Below, in pieces: positions 22,031 to 32,729 of a stretch of DNA of 64,000 bases. Origin of the DNA: Heterobilharzia americana. Its lineage: Eukaryota > Platyhelminthes > Trematoda > Strigeidida > Schistosomatidae. Each line of letters starts with the position of its first letter. The first letter of the stretch is position 1. Under the pieces are notes generated by a model. That model saw only the letters and a list, made by a program, of their open reading frames with translations. It ran no database searches and was not told where the DNA came from. A program made the position numbers and the translations under genes. The stretch lies in NCBI GenBank assembly GCA_944470555.2, contig OX104130.1, positions 75,459,160 through 75,523,159 of the forward strand. Direction: 5' to 3'.

Positions 22031-23750
22031 ATGAAGTGAAATGGCATCATTCTAAATCCCTGTCTGCAAATTATTCTTAACCCCCAAGTGCTCTATCAGC
22101 AAACTATACTACCCAAATACTGACCAGGTTTAAACTTTGTGTCAGTCTTCAATTCACTACAGTAGTATCAGTCTAACAAACCGTAGCTAACTCAGATAAT
22201 TTAGGTTATCCAACACAAGCGGATTTCACATTGACGCCTCCTAAAGATAGTTTGTGTACATATTTATTTGAATACTTTCAATGATAGAATGGTTCTGAAG
22301 CAGATCTGTTTGTAACATGTTTGTGAATACCTTAATAAGAACCACATTTTCCTCGTCTAGTCACTGTTTTGTTTTTAATCTTGTATCAAAAAATATTATA
22401 GGAATAAATATGGTATAGTATGACGTGTTTGACTGTACATAAATTATTATTTATAGTTTTATCATTGTTATGATTTACGTGGTAGTAACTTAGCAGAAGA
22501 GCTTAACATATATTTCTCTTTTCATTTTGTCAATCTTCCTTTAACGATATTAAGCAGTAGTTGTAAAGAACGCTACAGGTCAACTACCTTATAAATTCTA
22601 TGAAAAATATATTTGACCTTGTAAAAAAAATCTAATTCACTGTGTAACAAAATAACCATTCTGTTATCTTTATCCATACCTTTGCACTTAAAAATTAAAC
22701 TGAACAGGTTATAGATGGTGCCATTTCAAAAGTATGGTACGATATTTTTTGGACGACTATATCACTGATTTTACTGATAACTTCTTAAAACTGGTTATTC
22801 TTATACAATAGTTGATGAAACAATTAACAGAAACCTTTCTCATTATTTTTAAATATCGGTATAAATTTAGCAACTGGCTACATTTTATGAGGATTTATCA
22901 GCGTTTTATCACGTTTTCCCTTCCTAACTGCTGACCGAATTATATTGATCACTTTTCAAGGTAGTATCCATGGTAGATTTAGCATCATGGTATACTTTGA
23001 TGGGTCTTAGAAGATTGAAAGCAATCGACAGAAAACTCCGGACATTAAAGAATGATCGGCTACTTTACATCAGCACTTGGGACCAGATGACATGAATTCA
23101 CTTACTCTTCATGACAAGTTAGTGTACTTAATTGAGTCTTACAGGACATCATTTGTCGTCAGAAACTGCAGCACTCGTTTATAAATGTCCAAATTTCTCG
23201 AGTTTGAGTGCAAGTTTCACTTACGTTCCTTTACGTTTTTTCAGCTTTTCATTAACCAAGTGTACAAAGCAGCTGCTTCGTTACTATACGTCTACATTCA
23301 TACACAACTGTACAAAATAACTGTGATAACCTAGAAATAAAACTCTTATAAGCAGACGAATATTAAAACAGATCATAAATAAACGCCGGTACATGTACAA
23401 GGCTAACTCTATCGAGCGGTTAATGATTATTTTTAGTAACATAGTAATGGAAACCTACACTCAAGTGTTCACATGAAGTTTTAAGTTAATCTAAGTAACA
23501 ACCAGCAGATGAACTACAGTCTACTCAAATTTACAAAGCAACTTTGAACTAGACTTTTGACTGACTTTTATTGCTTGGTATTCTCACAGTTTATGTATTA
23601 CAAAGAGTCGTATATCTTCTTATTTACAAATTATGACATGTAGAATTCAAAGTTCGACTATTTTATTCGCCTACACTGAAGCGAAACTGTGATCGAAATA
23701 TGAGTCAAATATTTACAGTAATGACTACCGAGATTCTTTTTGTCAGTGAT
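22031..23750. other. No recognised feature
   Basis: AT-rich DNA; no gene, RNA or repeat recognised. Confidence 0.4.
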
Positions 23751-23762
23751 ATGAGTAAGTAT

Positions 23763-24881
23763 TTATTATTATTATATTATTATTAGTCCCTTGGGTTCCT
23801 AGTGGAACATAGGGCTTCAGTAGCACGCCTCCAGTGACCTCTGTTCTTTGAGATCTTTTGAACCTGGTTCCACGACAGCCCACAACCTCTCATTTCCTCC
23901 TCGCATGACCTCCTCCATGTCACCCTCGGACGTCCAACTCTCCGCTTCCCATGGGGATTCCACTCGAGCAACTGGCCTGACGCATGATGTCCTCAGTCGG
24001 CCTTCTCAGTGCATGGCCAATCCATCTCCACTTCTTCCTGCATATTTGTTGCGTGATAGGTTCTTGGTTGGTTCGTTCCCAGAGCTGCTTGTTGCTTATT
24101 TTTTCTGGCAATCCTTCTGATCTTCAGCAGCGAGCGTAAGCAGTTGTTGATGAATGTCTGTAGTTTATTGGAAATCCCTTTCGTTACGCGCCAAGTCTCT
24201 GAGCCATACAGGAGCACTGACTTGACGTTGGTGTTGAAAATCCGTATCTTGTTCCACATGCTGAGTGCAGAAGATCTCCACACTGGTTTCAGGCTAATGA
24301 ACGCCTGTCTTGCTTTTCCGATTCTGACTTTGACGTCCTCGTCCGTCCCGCCTGTAGTTGAAACAGTGCTTCCTAGATAAGTGAAGGAGGTTACTTCCTT
24401 CAAGTTTCTCCCATTGACGGTGATTGGAGTTTGTTGTTGTTGTTGATGGTGGTGGTGCGGTATCTTCATCACTTCTGTCTTCTCTATATTCACCTGAAGT
24501 CCCGTCTTCGCTGCCTCTTCTGTCAACTTGTTAGTTTTTGCCTGCAGATCTTCAAGTTTATGTGACATTAGGCATAAGTCATCGGCGAAATCCAAGTCTT
24601 CTAGGTTCTTTTCCGTCGTCCAGAGTATCCCCCTCTTCTCGCTGCCTACTGTTTGCTGCATGATCCAGTCCACCACAATAAGGAATATCATGGGGGATAG
24701 TAGGCAACCTTGTTTCACTCCTGTCTTCACTTCAAAGGCATCACTGAGCTTCCCATTGTGGATTACTTGGCATGTGGCATCTTCATATAGTTGTTGAATG
24801 AGGCGGATAAAGGTTTGCGGTACTCCGTAGTATTGAAGCAGTTTCCAAATTACTTCTCGGTCGACGCTGTCAAAGGCCTTC
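23763..24881 (-). mobile_element. RTE/SR2-like element, best-preserved RT half
   Basis: A minus-strand 5'-truncated copy of 1.12 kb, from the ATT-rich tail to the AFDSVD motif. It is bounded by a perfect 12-bp duplication ATGAGTAAGTAT at 23751-23762 and 24882-24893. Of all copies here it has the most intact coding sequence. Confidence 0.92.
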
Positions 24882-24910
24882 ATGAGTAAGTATATTAGGC
24901 TAATACTCAA
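23993..24910 (-). pseudogene. RTE reverse transcriptase, C-terminal half (305 codons)
   Basis: The longest open frame in the window. Residues 12-17 AFDSVD are the end of RT motif A, 64-73 GVKQGCLLSP is motif B, and 108-111 FADD is the catalytic motif C, intact. LYGSETW and the C-terminal region follow. The fingers and the first catalytic Asp of motif A are missing because the insertion is 5'-truncated; the first ten residues are read from flanking DNA beyond the duplication. A low-complexity His/Gln run at 152-160 (CAC/CAA repeats) is unusual. The frame shifts near the WRWIGHALRR segment. No activity is expected. Confidence 0.85.
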
Positions 24911-25964
24911 ATGTATAACACATGGTGCATAGTTATGATACTCATAGACTTCAATGTAAATAAAGGTGGTTTGTGACTAAATATCTTTAATAGAAAAACA
25001 TCTAGGCAGCTTCGATACCAAAGTGTAAAAGATACGTTTAAATGTACTACAGCAAATAAGTAGTAGCGTCGAAACTGTGAATAGGAAGAAAATATGATAT
25101 AACTGAGAATTTCAAAGGTTTTGTGTGATCACATTTTAACTTTCATCGTCTGATGGAAAGTTGGTCTTTCCAACTAAAAACCACATTCATGTACACAACT
25201 GTTAGCATAATAACATGGTAATTTTGCATAAAAATGAGTATTTTCCATGATAGAGGTTGGAATGATTTTAGGGGGTTCATCGAGATAAAGCCATACACTT
25301 AACTTCTCTCTACTTTAAGCAAGTAATGAAAGTCAACCTGAGTTATGCTTTAATTTTCCTAGTAAAACTGACTTTCGCAGGATTCGGACATTTATAACAA
25401 CTTCATTCTCTCCACCTATTCAAGTAAGTCTAACCTAACATAAGAATGGTTAGAATTATCTTGATAATTTATCTAAAAAGGAATATTTTTCAACTATCAA
25501 CGTAGACTGATTAGTTTGAAGGCTGTATTCAAAACGTTGCTGACAGAGTTTTAAAAATAGGAACATTTATACTCATTCTTTAAAACGTTTATTCACATGT
25601 AATCTGTTAAAGACGCCGTAATCCCTTTCTCTTATTTAAATGATAGGTAATATTATTCACCCGGCAGGATAGTATTGCCCAGTCAGTATAATTATTAATA
25701 CCTCAACACTATACATCAGTCATGATTTCTATACCATCGCCTACATTCCAACACAGAGTGTAAATGAACCTCAGCCTTGACCTCCATGTTTAAACAAACG
25801 CTAAGGAATAAAACTTTTAACTAACACCACCCTTATTTTTGACTTAGACAACGTATTTCAATATAATTCAGAAGTTACTATTTATTGAAATACTTTCAAT
25901 TCTCCGTTGTTTGTATTGGATCAAATTCTTCGACCTCTATTGACATATGGGCTCCTATGCGGAT
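24894..25964. other. No recognised feature
   Basis: AT-rich DNA without motifs up to the first SINE body. Confidence 0.4.
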
Positions 25965-25967
25965 GCC

Positions 25968-26067
25968 TCAGTATTGCCTGAGGTGCAGGTACAGCCCCAA
26001 GTAGGATGAAACGCACTTTCTCGATTCTTCTGCTGGCCACAACCAAACAAACTACCCTAATTAACAC
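25968..26067 (+). repeat. SINE body fragment with gutted hammerhead
   Basis: Matches the body of the 26.2-kb SINE (GAGGTGCAGGTACA, CCCAAGTAGGATGAAACGCA, TTCTTCTGCTGGCCACAACC) but has no tRNA head and has lost the CTGANGA core through a small deletion. GAAACGC remains. Confidence 0.7.
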
Positions 26068-26205
26068 TTAGGCAATGTCGAAGAGTCCGCGTACGAGACC
26101 ATTCGCCAACAGAGGTTCAACAATTCGATCCAATAAAACAGCGAAGAATTAAACGTATATCAATAAGTAGTAATAACTACTACCCGTTGTACAGGAAGTG
26201 TCTAT

Positions 26206-26400
26206 CGTCCCGCCGTAGCACAGGGGATAACGTTTTGGGATTTGAAGCCATGGGTACGAGGTTCGAGTCCCAGTGAGAACAACATCCTCCACTGAGGTGC
26301 AGGTACATTCAGCTGACGAGTCCCAAGTAGGACGAAAGGCATGCCCTGGATTCTTCTGCTAGCCACAACCATACAAATTACCTTAATTTAGAAGAATAAA
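26206..26400 (+). repeat. tRNA-derived SINE with hammerhead ribozyme
   Basis: The clearest SINE in the window. The tRNA-like head has an A box TAGCACAGGGG (26216-26226) and a B box GGTTCGAGTCC (26260-26270), the internal promoter for RNA polymerase III. The body carries a hammerhead ribozyme (26299-26360) and ends in GCTAGCCACAACC and an AT-rich tail. The head-plus-hammerhead design is that of the schistosome Sm-alpha family. Confidence 0.85.
26299..26360 (+). ncRNA. Schistosome hammerhead ribozyme
   Basis: Core CTGACGA at 26313-26319, stem II GTCC/GGAC with loop CAAGTA, GAAA at 26334-26337. The flanks GCAGGTACATTCAG and CCTGGATTCTTCTGC form the stem I side with its bulges. Both core segments are intact. 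The expected ACGCGCGTC stem III and cleavage site reads AGGCATGCC, so U16.1 of the GUC triplet is C; cleavage is probably impaired. Confidence 0.8.
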
Positions 26401-28095
26401 ATCTTCAATAAAAAAATTGGTTCTTGAACAAGAAAGCTTTTCTGCAAACTTTCATTCAAAGAGAAAAGTTGATGTTTAAAACTGCATAATTCTACAACTT
26501 TATTACTCATCCTTTCCACGTGAAAATGCCTGCATCATAGAGTATTATTTCTGTCAGATCCTTTTGCAAACCATTTATAAACATTTTCTGAATTAATCCT
26601 GCATAAAACTGACCATTTCCGTTAGTCTGACTATAAAGTTGAAGCACTGTGATAAAACAGAAGTATTCACTGGTGTTTAACTTGTTTAGTACAGGTATTA
26701 AAGATACCTAATGCTTATGTGACAAATTCTTGAAGTTAATTAGTCAGTTTGACGCTTGGAAATACGTTAAGTGAAACTGATTACAAGATCTTATTTCATT
26801 TACTAAAGTCTCTTGAAAAACGATTTGTATATGCTTTGGGCTTAACAAGTTCAAATCCATGCAGACGTTTAGACGAATAAAACTCTAGCAATGAACTCAG
26901 GTTGAATATTTTCTTCAGACCAATCCAAAAAACCGAATATACAATTTCTAAGAAAATAACATTTCTTTCCAGGTGACGACCTGTTTCATGTTAACTTCTT
27001 CCTTCTCTCTCAAGTTCTTGTTGGAAATAAAAGTCAAATTTTGCTGTTAAATTGTAAGAGTCGGTCAGCAGGAGATTTTAGTTAGCGTGCAACTTATGCC
27101 GATACTCATCAGTAATGCTTATAATCAGTAAAGAGAAAAACGGTATTCCTCTGGTGATTAGAACCTGTACTACTCAGTTCTGAAGTCATGGGAATAAGTA
27201 ATAGTCCATTGAATTACGTTCACATGTTGGTTTCTGTTTTATTTTCGAAAGACCTCAGTTAGTATGCGTACAAACGACAAGACATCAACATTGGTGGTCT
27301 ACTGAGGCATAAAAACTCTTCCTTGTGAAAGAGTCCATTTTCATTGTTGGCAGACGTGATTTTAACGGCAGAAAAATAAAATATAGTCTAATCTAATTTG
27401 TTCATCAGATGCACCACATAATGCGTAAACTTTTGGAAGAAATTCATTATCCATAGTTACATCAAGATTACTCCACAGTTTTGGGAAGTGGTTACAATAG
27501 TTCTTATCCTTTATCATTCTTTTTTGATATTGCTGGCAGTATTTTCGCCACACTTAGAAGAGGTGATAAATCCTTCTTGTCACAAATATTTGTTGATTAT
27601 ATTAACAGAGATTGGATTACCAATCTCTTGTTTCACCAAACTAAATTAATTTTAAGAGTTATCACTCTGTTCGAACAAGCTAAGTGACTAACCAGAGTGA
27701 TAATCCTTGAAGCTCAGTTAGATAGAGTGAAAAACTGATAACCAAATCACTATTTTTCAAATTAGTAGCAAATATGTGGAATGGAAATAACTCAGCACCT
27801 TTTTCAGATACATGGGAAATTCAACTACCCTAATCAAAAAGGATAATGAATAGGAGCTATTTAAACCAGGACTTCCGGCTATAAAGTTACCTGGTATGGT
27901 TATGCACAATTAATTGTGTCTAAAACGCTGTGAAGTGAATAAAACCGTTTTACTGTGTGATGCACCTAGTAAACATGAAATGATTACAAATTTTTGACTA
28001 TGGGTTTCTCCATAGCATTTCTTACATGTGGTGGAATCATCTTATGAAAAATGTTGAGGTCAGGGGAAAAGTACTAGGCAAGACAAGCAAGTTAA
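26401..28095. other. No recognised feature
   Basis: AT-rich sequence. TACCTGGTATGGTTATGC near 27890 resembles TACCTGGTATGGCTATGCC near 8503, so a decayed repeat related to the 8-kb unit may lie here. Confidence 0.35.
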
Positions 28096-28294
28096 TTGAC
28101 GAGGTTGAGAACGTTAGTCGGCTGAGATGACTTAGCCATCACGTACCTTGACGTGCCATGCTAGAAGTTGGATGAGGTTAGAGGAAGGTTCAAGGTGGCT
28201 AAACCAAGACCTGGCACCATTCGACGAAGTCCCCGACTGTTGGCTTGAGCGATGTGTGGAGATGTAGACTACCCGACACATTTATTCACTTTCC
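28096..28294 (+). mobile_element. Second non-LTR family, C-terminal relic
   Basis: In broken frames: EVENVSRLR, then AMLEVG, then TKTWHHSTKSLTVGLSD. This resembles the C-terminal tail (VSRLRWLGHVLRM ... KTWHQSMKSLT) of another schistosome non-LTR retrotransposon, distinct from the WRWIGH tail of the copies elsewhere. No complete domain survives. Confidence 0.55.
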
Positions 28295-29039
28295 GACATC
28301 TTTTAAAGCTTAAATATTTAGATAATCCTTCATTTTCAAATTGTTTATTCTCTCACACTACTTCATCTACATTAATATCACTCCTTTTCTATCCACCTCT
28401 TCTTTGTGTCTTACAATGAAGTGTGGCAACTTGAACCGATGCATCTATGTACGAGGTTCTACGTTAATTTTGTCAGTCACCCAGTCACTTCTAGTAAACT
28501 GGCTAATATATATTTAAAGCAGTTAGATACAGAACTTTCACCCTGGTTTCGCCTTCATCTGCTGTATTCTGATATTCTAGGAGTTTTTAATCATGAAGAT
28601 GCCTCATATCTCAGAAATTTCTCGAGAATTGACTAATCTAGATTTATTGAGGTACTTAACTGAGACAAAATGCTTCGTTCTTTAAGTATTGTACCTATTT
28701 AAGAAAGGATTACGATTATTTTCTTTGATTACTCAACCGCCTTGAATAACTTTTGACAAATTTAAGAAAACGCTTTTATTTCCTGCTAAAGGATTTAAAA
28801 CATTCTGACTGAAATTTCAATTCAAAATGAATAGTACCTTAAGATTTTATACTTGTGTTATGAAACACGATGAAATATCTTATCTTGATAAAGGACTCTG
28901 GATAAAAGTTTCCACTTCTTCAGTTTGTTATTAGATCAAAAAGAGAACCGATTTGATCATTTTCACGCTCTAACTGCCTACCTAATGTGTGAATTCTAAG
29001 TGAACCGATTCAGTTTATCAGCCATGATACTCAGCATAA
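28295..29039. other. No recognised feature
   Basis: Includes a 76-codon open stretch (28406-28636, starting MSYNEVWQLEPM) with no recognised domain and no visible splice sites or regulatory context; not called a gene. Confidence 0.35.
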
Positions 29040-29108
29040 TATTACGCTCGAACCAGTGATCACCAGGTTTCTGACCCGATGCTCCACTAACTGAGCTAGA
29101 ACGTGTAA
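29040..29108 (-). repeat. tRNA-like repeat
   Basis: On the minus strand: TTCTAGCTCAGTTAGTGGAG (D-arm like), an anticodon-arm-like stretch with GTCAGAAAC, then ACTGGTTCGAGCG (T-arm like). It resembles the tRNA-like unit at 29.8 kb; the acceptor arms do not pair convincingly. Confidence 0.55.
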
Positions 29109-29282
29109 CTGCTGATTACACTTTTTTTCATCTCAGTCAGCATGCGTTTTTCCGACTTTCATATGAATTTATGATGACTTACTATCGCTTAATCGTAATC
29201 ACCTTGGCTGCCTAGTTAGGACTTTTCATCCCAATTGAAATTCAACTGAATAAAAGAGAGGGAGCACCATAGTGATTAGCAC

Positions 29283-29358
29283 TTTGACAATCTGGGATAA
29301 CCGTAGTTTGGTAGGCTAGCATTTATCCTGCCAACCACGGCTATCCCGAATAGTCAAA
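29283..29358. repeat. Foldback (hairpin) repeat
   Basis: Two ~32-bp inverted arms, 29283-29315 (TTTGACAATCTGGGATAACC...) and 29327-29358, separated by 11 bp, with some mismatches. The left arm recurs at 29701-29732 next to the tRNA-like unit. Confidence 0.7.
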
Positions 29359-29700
29359 CTGATAAAAACTCAGTACCTGATTGATGTGAGGCACTAGGTA
29401 GTTGTATTGATGTCTTTGAAGATAATCAACAAATTAACAAGCTGAAGATCCTTACGATTTTCTGACATCATAGCCATCAGAAAGGGTGAAGACTGGTTGA
29501 TGTGTTCAAAGAGAATCCGCTATCAATATATCTTTACTCTCGTTAAGTGATTGCAAAGTTGTACCCCTACTAGCTTACGTAATCACTTGTGAGGTCTACA
29601 TGTTGGCTTGCACTCCTATTTCTTCGTATCATAGTCACTGGATATGTTAATACTAACTCACTGAGTAAAACTTACCATCTGCAATATATTGAAGTTATCA

Positions 29701-29882
29701 TTTGACTATCTGAGATAGCTGTAGTTTGGCAGACTAGTATTTGTACTGGGTGATGACTGAAGGTGAAATGAAAATCTGGCTACCGGACCTCGTAGCTCAG
29801 TTGGTAGAGCACCGGACCGGTGACCCAGTGGTAGCTGGTTCGAGTCCGGCCGCGATCCAGATTTTCAATCATCACCTAGTAC
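29701..29882 (+). repeat. Composite repeat: foldback arm, inverted arms and tRNA-like core
   Basis: In order: a copy of the foldback arm (29701-29732), then GTACTGGGTGATGACTGAA ... GAAAATCTGG (29743-29779), a tRNA-like sequence, then CCAGATTTTCAATCATCACC and TAGTAC (29857-29882). The two flanking segments are inverted copies of each other apart from a 9-10 bp insertion in the left one, so the tRNA-like core sits inside a potential stem. Confidence 0.7.
29786..29858 (+). tRNA. tRNA-like sequence (probably a pseudogene or SINE head)
   Basis: D arm GCTC AGTTGGTA GAGC pairs perfectly (29795-29810). T arm GCTGG TTCGAGT CCGGC pairs (29834-29850, one G-U). The acceptor GACCTCG/CGCGATC has two mismatches. 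The anticodon stem is mismatched and position 33 is C instead of the near-universal U; the loop would read GGT. A and B boxes are good (GTAGCTCAGTTGG, GGTTCGAGTCC). A working tRNA is unlikely; polymerase III transcription is possible. Confidence 0.5.
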
Positions 29883-30925
29883 ATATATCGAAGTGGCGGT
29901 TTTCTTACGTAATATTAGTTTCTAATTCTTATGGTGGTTTTTCTTACCCCTGCGACTTCTCTAGAATCTTCGACTATGTGGTGTATTTCAACATGATAGT
30001 TTGATGTGTTCTCTTATTTTTTTCTGGATTTGTTATTCTTGTAACTACTTTTTCTATCCTTGTACTTTCTAATAAGCGACTAAATGTCTTTTCTGGTGCA
30101 TTAAAAGGTGTTTAACTTCTACGATATATATTTGATCATTTTTGATAAGTTGACGTAAGGAAAACTGAAGCAATAAAATGATGCGATATTAATCCGTTCA
30201 AATCATTATTCTTACTGTTTTCAAATATACTTCAATCTACTGAAGTCATTAGCTAACTGACATCAAATGTCGAGCTATCTTCCGTCGAAAGAAACAGTGA
30301 ACAAATACCAGGAAATATAATTTACCTTAAGTTGGGTAGTAGTTTGGAAAAAACACGATTGTAGAAAACCTGATTAATTTCTCTATGTTGAAATGACAAT
30401 ATTCAGCTTATTCAAACTCGCAGAGATTTCAGAACTTTCATGTTTAGGATTATGAAAGACTCCTATTATAAAAATTATTACAAGTCATGTAAGTAAACAA
30501 TGCCATTTTCAGTTAAATCCTAGGTTTTACTCTGGGATAAACGGCCTTTCATTTACATCTATCTATCATATATATGGCTAATCACCGTGATTTATCAGTC
30601 AGCGATAATAAGGCCTGGGGTTGTATGTTTTAGCACCATAAGAATGTATCTAATGTAAGTGAATATTGAGAACAGCAGAATACTGGAAACATGTGATCTA
30701 GATTGTAACTTTGAAAAGAACAGCGTAAAAGAAGGAAGTTGGTCAAAGTGCTTTCATGGTAAGAAACCATAAGTACTGTCTTAATATAAGTATATCCAAC
30801 TTTGAAACATTAACCTCGCCTAGTTAACTACTTCACTGGTTACTAGCCGGTCCTAAGCCTGGATAAAGAGGGAAGATTGGGCAACCATACCCGTAAAATC
30901 AATACAATCACTGAAGAAACTTCAA
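29883..30925. other. No recognised feature
   Basis: AT-rich DNA up to an RTE copy whose 5' edge is not sharp. Confidence 0.4.
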
Positions 30926-32181
30926 GGCACAAGGAAATTGAGCATAGAATGGCAGTCAACCGGACCTTTACCTCAGCCTAATCGACTTTCAAAGGGCCTT
31001 CGATCTAGGCTTCGACCGAGAAGTAATTTGGCTGCTGGTTCGGCACTACGGAATAACACAGACCTTTATCAAACACATTCGACAGCTGTATTGAAAAGCT
31101 ACATGCCCAGATATTGACAATGGAAAGCTCAATGATGCTTTCGAAGTGAAGACAGGAGTAAGACAAGGTCACTGCCTATTATTATCACCGATGATCTTCC
31201 TGATTGTGGTCGACTGGACCATGCGGCAAACTGTGAGGAGCGAGGAGATGAACATACGTCGTCTGACCGATGAAAAGACTCTAAAAGATTTGGATTTCGC
31301 CAATGATGATTACTTATGTCTGATGTCACGCAAGCTTGAAGATCTTCAGACAAAAACCAACAAGTTGACAGAAGAAGCGAAGCAAAGCAGCGAAGACGGG
31401 ACTTAAGTGAACGTAGAGAACACAGAGGTGATGAAGATACCCAACCCAACCAACAACAAGCAAGGACCACTATTAACAAGAGAAATCCAAAGGAAGTTCT
31501 CTATTTCACCTACCTTCCCACCTAGACCGCATCATTTCAACAGCAAGCTGTGGCACACATGACGATGTTAAGACCAGGATCGGAAAGACAACAAGACAGG
31601 CCTTAATTAATCTGAAATAATCAGTATGGGAATCTACTTCACTGCACTCCACTCAGTATAAAGCATCAACAACATCTGGGTTTTCAACACTAATATCAGC
31701 CAAGTCAGTGCCTCTATGTGATGGTTGAGTGACTTGGCGTGTTACAAAAAGCATTTCAAGCAAAATGTATACATACATCATTAACATCCGCCGCCTTCGA
31801 TCACTCGAGACTGAAGTTCAGATCAGATGGCCAGAATAATAAGAATAAGCAAGAAGGAACTCCAGCTGACTTGCAAAAAACCAACCAAGAACCTGTCGTC
31901 CAACAAATATGCAGAAGGTGGAGATGGATTGGATTGTACATACACTGAGAAGACTGATTGGAGACACCATGCTCCATGCCAGGCCGTCGAGTGGAAACCA
32001 AATGGGAAACTACGAGTTGTGCGTCCGAGAGTGACATGGAGGAGATCGTGTGTGGGGAAGAAATGAAAGGTTATAGGCTGTTGTGGAGCGAGGTTGTATA
32101 GACTGTAGAGAAGAGAGTGAAATGGCGACGTGCTCCTGAATTCCTATGTCCCACCATGCACTCAAGGGACGAATAAATGAC
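30926..32181 (+). mobile_element. RTE/SR2-like element, 5'-truncated (FANDD lineage)
   Basis: Starts just before RT motif A (LIDFQRAFDL region, ~30990) and runs through the motif B region, LTDEKTLKDLDFANDDYLC at the catalytic box (~31260-31320), and the WRWIG segment (~31918), ending CTCAAGGGACGAATAAAT. The catalytic FADD carries an extra residue (FANDD), as in the copy near 49.75 kb. The longest open stretch is 86 codons (31146-31406). No target-site duplication was found. Confidence 0.82.
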
Positions 32182-32729
32182 TCATTATAAACTTACGCGT
32201 TACCACTTCCGAATCAGTAAGTATTAAGAAAACTAAGTGAGTCATGAATGTATTAACTAGGGTTTCGAGCTTGAGAAAGGTTCTGACTTTAAAGTGGCAA
32301 TTTAGGTACCCAAAGCATAGATATATCATTCGGAATATAAAGATACCGTTATTTAAGTAAATAAGAGGCAAGGGGTGTCTGCATAATGTACATCAACACC
32401 CAAATGACAGAAGAAACTTAAAAAGCTTTGCCAAAATCAGAACCTCTGAAATGAAAGGAAACAGTACAGTTGTGTAAATGATAAAGGTGAGGACTGGTTA
32501 TGTTCTTTGTCAGGGAATGACGCTAAGCTTTACACTACACGTAGTTCATGAAAATACTCAATGCATTCCACATCTCAAATAAGTTGATCTACAGATTTTG
32601 TTGCTTTTTCGTTTGTCTCTGGATTTTGGCTTTCCAAAGCGTATGAAAACAACTCATTAGCAGTGTAAAACAAATATAATTCTAGCTATGGTGGATTCTC
32701 CATATCACTCAACAGCAAAATGGTTAGTA
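32182..32729. other. No recognised feature
   Basis: AT-rich spacer between an RTE and a PLE. Confidence 0.4.

Noticed and set aside
28406..28636. 76-codon frame as a host exon
   Set aside because: No recognised domain, no convincing splice sites, and such lengths arise by chance in this much sequence.
29786..29858. Functional tRNA-Thr
   Set aside because: Two acceptor mismatches, a poor anticodon stem and no U33; the flanking inverted arms point to a repeat.
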